From: an uncultured Mailhella sp.
Lineage (GTDB): Bacteria; Desulfobacterota; Desulfovibrionia; Desulfovibrionales; Desulfovibrionaceae
DNA length: 16,467 nucleotides
Direction: 5' to 3'
Assembly: GCA_944324625.1 (NCBI GenBank)
Contig: CALUWZ010000018.1
Location: 1-16,467 of the forward strand
Part shown: positions 1 to 6,826 of the stretch, one piece after another
How the letters are laid out: every line of letters starts with the position of its first letter
Numbering within the stretch: position 1 is the first letter of the stretch
Notes under the pieces: generated by a model
What the model saw: the letters and a program-made list of their open reading frames with translations, nothing else
Told to the model about the DNA's origin: nothing
Databases searched by the model: none
Translations under genes and position numbers: made by a program

Positions 1-193
1 GCTCGTAGCCCAGCAGCTTGTCCTCCTCGGCGGAGAGGGCAGTAAGGAAGATGATGGGCACCTCCTGCCGCCGCCGGAGGGCACGGCATACAGAGTACCC
101 GTCCAGTTCCGGCATCATAATATCCAGCAGCACCGCATCAAAGGACTCCTTCTCCGCCAGGGTCAGAGCTTTTGCCCCGTTTTCCTTCTCCGG
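1..193 (-). CDS. Response regulator receiver domain fragment (foreign to the rest of the window)
   Basis: On the minus strand, codons running from 191-193 down to 2-4 read as the middle of a CheY/OmpR-type receiver domain. The phosphoacceptor loop reads LLDIMMPELDGY, with the acceptor Asp at 122-124, followed by PIIFLTALSAEEDK with the conserved Thr at 41-43. The next residues (LLGYE) are the usual lead-in to the alpha-4 region, so the gene runs off the left edge. There is no start codon, and an in-frame stop (TGA, 194-196) lies just upstream, so the 5' part is missing. GC is about 62% over 1-180 and about 40% in the next 120 bases, and the protein style is that of Clostridia two-component regulators. 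In a receiver domain an aspartate is phosphorylated by a partner histidine kinase; no kinase is present here. I read this as a chimeric piece rather than a resident gene. Confidence 0.8.
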
Positions 194-869
194 TCACGAC
201 AAGGTGATAGCTTTGATTTTGCAGGGTACTTAAAAACTCTTCAATTTCCTGCTGCAGCGCAGGGTCAGCATTTAAAAGCGGATAAAATTCACTGAAATAC
301 TCATGCAAAGACTGCTGATATGCCGCAGAGGGGTGGTTCAGTTCTTGGGAAGACCGGTTTTTAAAAGGATTGGGCAGTTTTTTTACCTGCACGGATAAGC
401 CATGCAGCTGTTCTTTTGGGAACTGAAATACGTCCTGCAGCATTTTTTTCCAATGAGAAGAATTGGATACGGGTGAACGGACAAGGGAAAAAAGCCGTTT
501 GTTATGCTCGGAATCGAAAAAACCGCTTGTTTCCAAATGAAAAAGCAGGGAATGCCGTTCTTTTTCCGGAAAGATTTTTATGAAGCAGGTCAGGGTTTCT
601 TCTATATTTTTTGGGGGATGCAAAAGGGCATAATGAAATTTTGCATACCATGAAGGATATGTGTTCGGCAGAAGCTTTTCCGCAAAGGAAAACAAAAAGT
701 TGTAAACGGCAAAGGAATTATTTTTTTGGTTGTTGTAGCATATTGACAAAAAAAGCAGCAGCAAGTCATCTTTGCTGTTTTCAGACAGCGAAGGACTGAT
801 TTTCTCATCGCTCAGGGCTTTGGAAAATTCAGGAAGTTTTGGCATAATGGTTGTATTTTTTTTGTCCAT
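138..869 (-). CDS. Dynamin-like GTPase, 3'-truncated at a chimeric junction
   Basis: The ATG at 867-869 (protein MDKKNTTIMP...) is preferred over an in-frame start at 1016, because the upstream extension would run through the nrdJ terminator and the nrdJ coding end. No good ribosome binding site is visible. About 220 residues of a mostly helical, charged region with no recognised motif lead into LVVTGEGKRGKSS. This is a P-loop (GxxxxGKS, residues ~227-234) with the KRGKS wording typical of bacterial dynamin-like or dynamin-N GTPases, which remodel or tether membranes. The reading frame becomes unrelated immediately after the P-loop (about 165-193) and stops at 138, so the switch regions and membrane part are missing. 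The last eight or so residues are a read-through of the foreign response-regulator DNA. Native length and function beyond 'P-loop GTPase, probably dynamin family' cannot be judged. Confidence 0.6.
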   Translation of the reverse strand: MDKKNTTIMPKLPEFSKALSDEKISPSLSENSKDDLLLLFLSICYNNQKNNSFAVYNFLFSFAEKLLPNTYPSWYAKFHYALLHPPKNIEETLTCFIKIFPEKERHSLLFHLETSGFFDSEHNKRLFSLVRSPVSNSSHWKKMLQDVFQFPKEQLHGLSVQVKKLPNPFKNRSSQELNHPSAAYQQSLHEYFSEFYPLLNADPALQQEIEEFLSTLQNQSYHLVVTGEGKRGKSSDPGGEGVL

Positions 870-883
870 AAAAAAAATATACC

Positions 884-924
884 AAAAAAAAAGCGCTTTG
901 CCTATCGGCAAAAGCGCCTTTTTT
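884..924 (-). terminator. Rho-independent terminator after nrdJ
   Basis: On the minus strand a stem GCGCTTTTGCC / GGCAAAGCGC (893-902 with 907-917, four-base loop, one bulge) is followed by a run of nine T. It begins ~27 bases past the nrdJ stop. A-rich sequence on the other side could also let it work on plus-strand transcripts. Confidence 0.85.
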
Positions 925-943
925 AATGGATTTGAAAAGAATT

Positions 944-3190
944 TTATCCGCAGCGGCTGTATCCGCAGTTTTGGCAGATATGGCAGCCTTCTTGGAACGT
1001 CATTTCTGAACCGCATTCGGGACAGGACGGATTTTGCAGATCTTGGTCTTTATTGGCAAGAACGGGGGCTTCGCCTTTCAAATATCTGTTTTCAAGAACC
1101 CATGCAATGGCATCGGGAATGGACAGCAGAATGCCTTTTTTCTGGAATACGGGGTGTTCACCGCCGATACCTTTCAGCTGCTGCACAACATCGCGGACGG
1201 GCACTCCTGAGCGGAAACACAAGGAAACAAGACGTCCGATGGCTTCAGCTTTGGCTGTAATGGAGCGGCCTGATTTGCCGATGGTTGTGAAAACTTCAAA
1301 GGGCTGGCCTTCGATTTCGTTGACGGTAAGATACAGAACGCCAAGGCCTGTTTTTACTTTTTGCGTAAAGCCTTCCACAATGTCCGGACGTTGGCGGACA
1401 ACACCGACTGCGGGCGTGTTTTGTGTGCTTTTTTCTTCTTTTTGGGAACCGATGTTCAAAACCTGACCTGATTTGCTGCCGTCGCGGTATACGGTAACGC
1501 CTTTGCAGCCCAAGGTATAGGCAAGCCTGTAAATGCGGTCAATGTCCTGTACTGTGGCATTATTGGGCAGATTGACGGTTTTGGAAACGGCATTGTCCGT
1601 ATATTTTTGGAAAGCAGCCTGCATGCGCAGATGTGCTTCCGCTGAAATATCCATTGCCGTAACAAAGACTTCCCGAATATGCTGAGGCAGAAAATCAAAG
1701 CTTGCGATGGAACCAACGTTGGTGACGGCATCCATAAGTTCGGGGGTATACAGATCGCTGGATTTCAGGGCGTGTTCAAAGTAGGGGTTGACTTCGACAA
1801 GCTTTTCTCCGTCCATAACATGGCGGGCAAAGGCAAGAGCAAATACGGGTTCTACGCCTGAAGAGCAGCCGGCTATGATGGAAAGCGTGCCGGTGGGGGC
1901 AATGGTGGTTATGGTTGCGTTGCGGAGGGCTTTGCCGTCTTTGTAAATGGATTCTGAAAAAGCGGGGAATGCGCCGCGTTCTTCTGCCAGCTGGTGGGAT
2001 GCATTGCGTCCTTCAGTCTGGATAAATTCCATGATTTTTTCGGCAAGTTTCAGCGCTTCTTCGGAATTATACGGAATTTCAAGGGCAAAAAGCATATCTG
2101 CAAAGCCCATGACGCCAAGGCCGATTTTGCGGTTTGTGCGGACTTTTTCGGCAATTTTTTCCAGAGGGAATTTGGAGGCGTCGATGACGTTGTCAAGAAA
2201 ACGTACAGCCGTGAAAATAATGTCCCTGAGGCTTTCCCAGTCAATGGATTCCGTTTTGCTGCTTGATTTGTTGGCTGTTACAAATTTGGAAAGGTTGATG
2301 GAGCCCAAATTGCAGGCTTCAAAAGGAAGCAGCGGCTGTTCTCCGCAGGGGTTGGTGGATTCCATTTCGCCTTGGTTCGGCGTCGGATTGTCACGGTTTA
2401 TGCGGTCAAGGAAAACAATGCCGGGATCACCGCTTTGCCATGCTTTGCTGACCAAAAGGTCAAAAACTTCCTTGGCGTTCAGCGTGCCTTTTACCGCATG
2501 GGAATGGGGGTCCACAAGATTATAATTTTCGCCCTTTTCCACGGCATCCATGAATTTTTCCGTAAGTGCCACGGAAAGGTTGAAGTTGATAAATTCTCCG
2601 TCCTGTTCTTTTGCACGGATAAATTCAAGAATATCAGGATGGTCTACGCGCAGTATGCCCATATTGGCGCCGCGGCGTGTGCCTCCTTGCTTGATTTGTT
2701 CCGTGGCCGTATTGAAAATACGCAGAAAAGAAACAGGGCCTGATGCCACGCCGCCTGTTGTGCCCACGCGGGATTCTTTGGAACGGATTTTGGTGAAGGA
2801 AAAGCCTGTTCCGCCTCCTGATTTATGAATCATGGCGGCATATTTTATGGCATCGAAAATTTCTTCAATGGAATCGCCCACAGGCAAAACAAAGCAGGCG
2901 GAAAGCTGGCCGAGGGGGGAGCCTGCGTTCATGAGTGTGGGGGAATTGGGCAGAAAATAGCCGTTTGTCATGATATGATAGAATTTTTCCGCCAATTTTT
3001 GAGGATTGCAGGTGGATTTTGCGTATTTTTCTTCTTCTTTGGCAATGGAAGATGCCACACGCCAAAACATGTCGGCGGCATTTTCCGTAACGTTTCCGTC
3101 ATTGTCTTTATGGTAATAGCGTTTGGTCAGCACAAGTTCCGCATTGTTTGAAACTTGGACATCCGCCAAATTCTCCGGTCTGGTAATCAT
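944..3190 (-). CDS. nrdJ: Vitamin B12-dependent (class II) ribonucleotide reductase
   Basis: It reduces ribonucleotides to deoxyribonucleotides using adenosylcobalamin, so it works with or without oxygen. The ATG at 3188-3190 (748 aa, MITRPENLAD...) is chosen over an in-frame ATG at 3244 because AAAAGG lies 8 bases upstream of it. Visible active-site residues: C99 in GQLSACFVLP and C293 in CNLGSINL form the expected redox pair. C282 in NPCGEQ is the thiyl-radical cysteine, with N280 and E284 beside it. The spacing of 11 between C282 and C293 is the one I recall for Thermotoga NrdJ. The C-terminus ends in a Cys-rich zinc-binding tail (CPECG...CQNCGYSRCG) that re-reduces the active site. It is a single-gene unit, divergent from the DUF721 gene, ended by its own terminator, with a NrdR-like box upstream. 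The gene is intact. Confidence 0.97.
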   Translation of the reverse strand: MITRPENLADVQVSNNAELVLTKRYYHKDNDGNVTENAADMFWRVASSIAKEEEKYAKSTCNPQKLAEKFYHIMTNGYFLPNSPTLMNAGSPLGQLSACFVLPVGDSIEEIFDAIKYAAMIHKSGGGTGFSFTKIRSKESRVGTTGGVASGPVSFLRIFNTATEQIKQGGTRRGANMGILRVDHPDILEFIRAKEQDGEFINFNLSVALTEKFMDAVEKGENYNLVDPHSHAVKGTLNAKEVFDLLVSKAWQSGDPGIVFLDRINRDNPTPNQGEMESTNPCGEQPLLPFEACNLGSINLSKFVTANKSSSKTESIDWESLRDIIFTAVRFLDNVIDASKFPLEKIAEKVRTNRKIGLGVMGFADMLFALEIPYNSEEALKLAEKIMEFIQTEGRNASHQLAEERGAFPAFSESIYKDGKALRNATITTIAPTGTLSIIAGCSSGVEPVFALAFARHVMDGEKLVEVNPYFEHALKSSDLYTPELMDAVTNVGSIASFDFLPQHIREVFVTAMDISAEAHLRMQAAFQKYTDNAVSKTVNLPNNATVQDIDRIYRLAYTLGCKGVTVYRDGSKSGQVLNIGSQKEEKSTQNTPAVGVVRQRPDIVEGFTQKVKTGLGVLYLTVNEIEGQPFEVFTTIGKSGRSITAKAEAIGRLVSLCFRSGVPVRDVVQQLKGIGGEHPVFQKKGILLSIPDAIAWVLENRYLKGEAPVLANKDQDLQNPSCPECGSEMTFQEGCHICQNCGYSRCG

Positions 3191-3277
3191 AATGGCAACC
3201 TTTTGAATATAATTTATTTTTTCAATATAGCATATTTTACGCAAAACTGCTATGGCAGAAAATCCTTATTCGGCGTA

Positions 3278-3287
3278 CAATATATTG
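3278..3287. promoter_or_regulatory. NrdR-box-like palindrome upstream of nrdJ
   Basis: CAATATATTG is a perfect 10-base palindrome matching the NrdR core CWATATATWG. It lies ~88 bases upstream of the nrdJ start in the divergent intergenic region. A second, one-mismatch copy (CAATATGTTG) lies at 3356-3365. NrdR boxes normally come in pairs about 31 bases apart centre to centre. This 78-base spacing is not standard and the flanks do not match, so the assignment rests on the core palindrome and the location. The rest of 3191-3406 is AT-rich, with no other clear signal. Confidence 0.4.
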
Positions 3288-3406
3288 AAAAGAAACGATT
3301 TAAAAATTTTATTTTTAGGGCAAAAATCTGATAAATTAAATTATGTTCATTATAACAATATGTTGAATGTATTGCCATATTGCACTGAAAAGTGTAGAAA
3401 ATCTGT

Positions 3407-3922
3407 ATGAGAAGAAAACATGAGAAAAAAATCCGCAGATCCGTTCCTGTACCCATTCAGGATTTTTGCGCGGATCTGATAAAAAAATATGCGAAAAATC
3501 CTCATCAGGATATTTTAAGAGAGCTTTGGGATAACTGGGATATGGTGTGCCCGCAAGAAGTTTATTCTTTGGTGAAGCCTTTTGCGTATAAGGGAAAAAC
3601 ACTGTTTCTCGGAGCGGACAATCCTGTTGATCTGCAGGAAATACGCATGTATTATGCGGAAATTTTGGAACATGTGAATATTTTTCTTGATTCTTACGGA
3701 TTGAACAATTATTTTGAAAAATTGGAATTTTCTCTTATTCAGGGAAAAAAGTCCCTGTTGGAACGGGAAAGCATGCCTGAGCATTTTCAGCGCTGTTTTC
3801 CGCCAAGGCCAAGGGAATACGGCGGAAAAATTGATTTTCACGGCAACAAGAGTCTTGAGCGCTGCTATGAAGCTTATTGTAACTGTTTGGATTTAGAAGA
3901 GAAATTGCAAAAAAAGGATTAA
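3407..3922 (+). CDS. DUF721 (DciA-like) protein
   Basis: A 171-aa basic protein. Residues ~37-105 follow the DUF721 pattern: LWDNWDMVCPQEVYSLVKPFAYKGKTLFLGADN, then an alternating helix/strand stretch ending near EKLEFSL. This corresponds to the compact KH-like fold of DciA. DciA is the widespread ancestral loader of the replicative helicase DnaB in bacteria that lack DnaC or DnaI. The C-terminal ~65 residues are low-similarity and charged. The start at 3407 has no strong ribosome binding site; an in-frame ATG at 3419 is an alternative. Its position immediately upstream of dnaA, across a candidate origin, fits a role in replication initiation. The helicase-loader function is inferred from the family and the location, since many DUF721 proteins are uncharacterised. 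Confidence 0.7.
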   Translation: MRRKHEKKIRRSVPVPIQDFCADLIKKYAKNPHQDILRELWDNWDMVCPQEVYSLVKPFAYKGKTLFLGADNPVDLQEIRMYYAEILEHVNIFLDSYGLNNYFEKLEFSLIQGKKSLLERESMPEHFQRCFPPRPREYGGKIDFHGNKSLERCYEAYCNCLDLEEKLQKKD

Positions 3923-4199
3923 GCTCCTGATTTATTTTGAGATAAAAACAAGAAAAAATTTTTTTGCGTATAAGCTCTTATTTTGATATGGATATTTTTT
4001 ATTTTTCAGAAAAATTGAGATATATTTAGAAAAATGAAGAAAAATAAAATTTATATTGTGGAAAAATAATTTTTATTTTTGTTGAAAAAATAATTGACTG
4101 CTCGTAAACCGTGTATTCTTCAATACTTTTCAAAAAGAATAAAAGACAAGTAAAAAATGTTATTTTATTGTTTTTATTGATATTTTTTATTAAAACATT

Positions 4200-4208
4200 T
4201 GTGGATAA
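4200..4208 (-). promoter_or_regulatory. Consensus DnaA box
   Basis: TGTGGATAA on the plus strand is the exact complement of the consensus 9-mer TTATCCACA. It lies 76 bases upstream of the dnaA ATG at the edge of the AT-rich tract. Confidence 0.75.
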
Positions 4209-4216
4209 GTTTCTGT

Positions 4217-4245
4217 TTGGCTTTGTGGATTTGTATTTTTATTCT
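4217..4245 (+). promoter_or_regulatory. Putative dnaA promoter containing a DnaA-box-like site
   Basis: TTGGCT (4217-4222), a 17-base spacer and TATTCT (4240-4245) resemble a sigma-70 promoter, with two mismatches in each hexamer. The transcript would start near 4252. A TGTGGATTT box-like site (4224-4232) lies inside the spacer, where bound DnaA would block RNA polymerase. This would fit the autorepression known for dnaA in other bacteria. Confidence 0.35.
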
Positions 4246-4283
4246 GTTCGCTTTTTCCGTGGAAAGTGCATAATAAAGCCTGT

Positions 4284-5708
4284 ATGGAAACGCTATGGAC
4301 ACAAATTCAATCACGGATGCGCGAAATATTGCCGGAAGCTGAGTATTCCGTATGGATTGCATCCTTGAAAGGGGAAGTTCAGTATAAAAACGAAATTCCC
4401 TGTCTTGTGCTGTATGCAAGAAATACCCATATTGCCAAATATCTTCGCAAGTATGCCGTTTATTTTCAGGAAGCTGCCGCGAAAGTTCTGAATTTTGAGA
4501 ACAGTGCGCTTATTGATATAGAAATTGAAGCATTAAATACCAATGCGGGAGCCATTAAAAATTTTTCGGCAGAAGATGTGGCAAAAAGTTTAGAAACCGC
4601 TCCTTCTTTTTTGGCGTCAGGCACGAATGCCAATTCCCAGCTGCTTTTGCCTTTGCGGTTTAATTATGAACATTCCGTTGAATTTAAATATTCTTTTGAT
4701 GATTTTATCGTAGGACCTTCCAATAAATTGGCCATGGCTGCCGCCGAAAACATTATTCAGCAAAATTCCATTACCAATATGCTGTTTCTGTCTTCCCGTT
4801 CAGGGCTCGGCAAAACGCATTTGGCTCAGGCTGTCGGCATGGCCATGCAGGAAAAAAAGGGCAAAATGCCCATGAATGTGGCCTATCTTACGGCTGAAGA
4901 CTTTACTTCCCAGTTTATCCGCGCCAGCATGTCCAAGGATTTTGAAAGTTTTAAGCGCCGTTTCAGCGTGTGTGACATGCTTTTGCTTGAAGATGTGCAC
5001 TTTTTCCACGGCAAGGACAAAACGCAGGAAATGGTTTTAAACATAATTAAATCTATTCACAGCCGCGGCGGAAAAGTTGTTTTGACAAGCTCTTTTGCAC
5101 CGAAAGACATTATGGGCTTGGACAGTTATCTTGCTTCCCAGTTTCAGTCAGGCTTTGTTGCAAGCATTGAACGTCCCGATATGGAAACCCGTTTTCATAT
5201 TTTGGTGGAAAAATCCAAGAAATTGGGTCTTGTTCTGCCTGAAAGCATTGCGGAACTTATGGCAAAACGCATTGATGCCGATGTCCGCATGCTGGAATCC
5301 TGCCTGCAGAACGTGGTATTCAGGGCAAAAGTTTTGGGAACTGCCATTACCGAAGATATTGTTTATGATGTAATCAGCCAAGTTTCCCATTCTCAGCCAG
5401 CGCTTGATCTGCCGAGCATTGTGGATTTGGTCTGCAAAGGCTTTGGGGTAACCAAGCAGCAGCTGGAGTCCAATTCCCGCTGTGCCAATTATGTGCTTGC
5501 CAGAAATTTGGCATTTTATCTGCTCAGAAAGCATACAGATATGACTTTGGAAGAAATCGGTCATGGGTTTAACCGCCGTCATTCCACGGTAATTAAAGGC
5601 ATTTCTGCTTTGGAAAAAGAAGTTTCCAAGGAAAGCCATGTGGGCAGACAGCTCAGCGACTTTATCGAAAAAGTGGAAAAACGCTGCTGTCAAATCAAAC
5701 AAAATTAA
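4284..5708 (+). CDS. dnaA: Chromosomal replication initiator protein DnaA
   Basis: 474 aa from ATG 4284 (METLWTQIQS...). A GTG at 4266 is possible but has a worse upstream context. Domain I (residues ~1-80, LWTQIQSRM...YSVWI) resembles the helicase-interacting domain. The AAA+ core starts near FKYSFDDFIVGPSNKLA. Walker A is SRSGLGKTHL (K177) and Walker B is LLLEDVHFF, with E236 where most DnaA have Asp, followed by D237. Sensor 1 is VLTSS and sensor 2 is DVRMLESCL. Domain IV carries the DNA-binding signature as NRRHSTVIKG (R431-T435), in place of the common GGRDHTTV. The box VII segment reads LASQFQSG: Gln286 stands where the inter-subunit arginine finger (SRF, R285 in E. coli) is expected. 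DnaA-ATP binds DnaA boxes and melts oriC. The gene stands alone: no dnaN or gyrB follows, and it converges on pepP. Confidence 0.92.
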   Translation: METLWTQIQSRMREILPEAEYSVWIASLKGEVQYKNEIPCLVLYARNTHIAKYLRKYAVYFQEAAAKVLNFENSALIDIEIEALNTNAGAIKNFSAEDVAKSLETAPSFLASGTNANSQLLLPLRFNYEHSVEFKYSFDDFIVGPSNKLAMAAAENIIQQNSITNMLFLSSRSGLGKTHLAQAVGMAMQEKKGKMPMNVAYLTAEDFTSQFIRASMSKDFESFKRRFSVCDMLLLEDVHFFHGKDKTQEMVLNIIKSIHSRGGKVVLTSSFAPKDIMGLDSYLASQFQSGFVASIERPDMETRFHILVEKSKKLGLVLPESIAELMAKRIDADVRMLESCLQNVVFRAKVLGTAITEDIVYDVISQVSHSQPALDLPSIVDLVCKGFGVTKQQLESNSRCANYVLARNLAFYLLRKHTDMTLEEIGHGFNRRHSTVIKGISALEKEVSKESHVGRQLSDFIEKVEKRCCQIKQN

Positions 5709-5737
5709 TAAAAAAGCCACATGATGTGGCTTTTTTT
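5709..5737. terminator. Bidirectional terminator between dnaA and pepP
   Basis: GCCACAT-G-ATGTGGC (5716-5730) forms a perfect inverted repeat, flanked by an A-run (5709-5715) and a seven-base T-run (5731-5737). It can therefore end dnaA on the plus strand and pepP on the minus strand. Confidence 0.9.
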
Positions 5738-5757
5738 GTGTCTGTAATTTGTTGAAA

Positions 5758-6825
5758 TTAAAGAATTTCGTATCCGTCTTCGGTAATTCGCACCATGTAT
5801 TCCCAGCGTATTCCGCCGTAATCGCCGTAGTAAAGGCCCGGTTCTGCGGTAACAATCATATTGGGCTGCAGAAGGCGGCTGCTGCGCGGTGAAAGACGGG
5901 GTTCTTCGTGGGTATCAAGACCTACGCCGTGTCCCAAAGAATGGTTAAATGCTTTTTCAGCGCCGTATTTTTCAAAAACTTCAACAGCTTTTAAATGCGC
6001 TTTGCTGCAGGGAAGTCCCGGTTTCAGGATTTTTATGGCTTCGCTTTGGGCTTCCTGAACCTGTTCCAGCATGGATTTGAAACGGGAGTCCGGATGTTCT
6101 CCGAACCAAAAAGTCCGTGTCTGGTCTGAGCAGTAGCTGCGGAAACGGGCTCCTGCATCAATCAGTATATGGCAGTTTTCGGTAATTTTCGCATCAGGGT
6201 CCGGAATATGGTGCGGTCTTGCCGCATGCTTGTTAATGGCCACAATGGGCGGAAAGCTGTTTTCCGTGGCTCCGTGCTTTCTGAAAAACATTTCAATTTC
6301 AAGTGCGATGTCGGCTTCGCTTTTGCCCTCTTTGAATGTGGAAGGCAGCCATGCAAACAGTTTATGGTTCAGTGCCGCGGATTCTTTTATGGCCTGAATT
6401 TCCCGTTCGTCTTTGATAAGGCGAAGTTCTTCAACAATGCCGTCCGCAGGTTCCAGTTCGAGTCCCTGACTTAAATTTTCGTAAAAATTATGGCTGACGA
6501 TTTTGCTTTCAAAGCCGATTTTTCCCTGTACGCTGTCTTTTAAATATTTCCTCATGTCTTCGGTCTGATTGGAATAAATAAAAATATCCTCTTCATTCCA
6601 AAGGCTTTTGGCTGCTTCGTAAAAACGGGAGTCGGTAAACAAAATGTCTTTGCCGTTTTTTTGTACGAGAATATGGCCTGAACTTTCATTGCACTGGCCG
6701 TCGTGCAGTTCAAAGCCGGAAAGATAAAATCTGTTGGCGGGATAGCTGACAAGCAGGGCGTCTAAATGTTCTTCGGCCAGCTTTCTGCGTACTTGTTCCC
6801 GTCTGTTCTGATAGGTTGTTTTCAT
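5758..6825 (-). CDS. pepP: Xaa-Pro aminopeptidase family protein (M24 metallopeptidase)
   Basis: A cytosolic peptidase that removes an N-terminal residue next to proline. The 355 aa contain a creatinase-type N-terminal domain (~1-130) and a pita-bread catalytic domain. The five expected dinuclear-metal ligands are visible: D223 (LIDAGARF), D234 (CSDQTRTF), H299 (SLGHGVGLD), E328 (TAEPGLYY) and E342 (IRWEYMVRI). H205/H206 in RPHHIPD fit the substrate-side histidines. The length fits the short PepQ/YqhT-like group rather than the ~440-aa E. coli PepP, so the precise substrate (aminopeptidase versus dipeptidase) is open. The ATG lies one base after the rapZ stop, implying translational coupling. 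No clear ribosome binding site of its own is seen. Downstream is the shared dnaA/pepP terminator. Confidence 0.88.
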   Translation of the reverse strand: MKTTYQNRREQVRRKLAEEHLDALLVSYPANRFYLSGFELHDGQCNESSGHILVQKNGKDILFTDSRFYEAAKSLWNEEDIFIYSNQTEDMRKYLKDSVQGKIGFESKIVSHNFYENLSQGLELEPADGIVEELRLIKDEREIQAIKESAALNHKLFAWLPSTFKEGKSEADIALEIEMFFRKHGATENSFPPIVAINKHAARPHHIPDPDAKITENCHILIDAGARFRSYCSDQTRTFWFGEHPDSRFKSMLEQVQEAQSEAIKILKPGLPCSKAHLKAVEVFEKYGAEKAFNHSLGHGVGLDTHEEPRLSPRSSRLLQPNMIVTAEPGLYYGDYGGIRWEYMVRITEDGYEIL

Positions 6826-6826
6826 G

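Larger units (their letters stand above)
3923..4283. other. AT-rich spacer with DnaA-box-like sites; candidate oriC
   Basis: This 361-base spacer between the DUF721 gene and dnaA holds no convincing gene. From ~3940 to ~4200 it is almost entirely A/T with long A- and T-runs, resembling a DNA unwinding element. DnaA-box-like sites, all in the same orientation: TGTGGATAA at 4200-4208 (exact complement of TTATCCACA), TGTGGAAAA at 4057-4065 (fits TTWTNCACA), TGTGGATTT at 4224-4232 (two mismatches, core ATCCACA intact), and a weak CGTGGAAAG at 4258-4266. A DUE-like tract beside clustered boxes next to dnaA is the classic bacterial origin layout. However, the usual dnaN neighbour is absent and the boxes are few, so this could be only the dnaA control region. 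Confidence 0.5.

Noticed and set aside
18..233. Plus-strand ORF near the left edge
   Set aside because: It is antisense to both the response-regulator fragment and the GTPase P-loop, and spans the chimeric junction.
870..1016. N-terminal extension of the dynamin-like ORF up to 1016
   Set aside because: It would read through the nrdJ terminator and overlap the nrdJ coding end. The ATG at 869 gives a compact gene after the terminator.
3191..3244. Earlier in-frame ATG for nrdJ at 3244
   Set aside because: The extra 18 residues are encoded by AT-rich intergenic sequence with no family similarity, and the ATG at 3190 has an AAGG site at proper spacing.
4111..4368. Plus-strand ORF in the dnaA upstream region
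   Set aside because: It is Phe/Lys-rich, arising from the A/T tract, and overlaps the DnaA start in another frame; no ribosome binding site or family signal.
5148..5855. Minus-strand ORF of 235 codons across the dnaA end and terminator
   Set aside because: It is antisense to dnaA domain IV and reads through the bidirectional terminator; no motifs.
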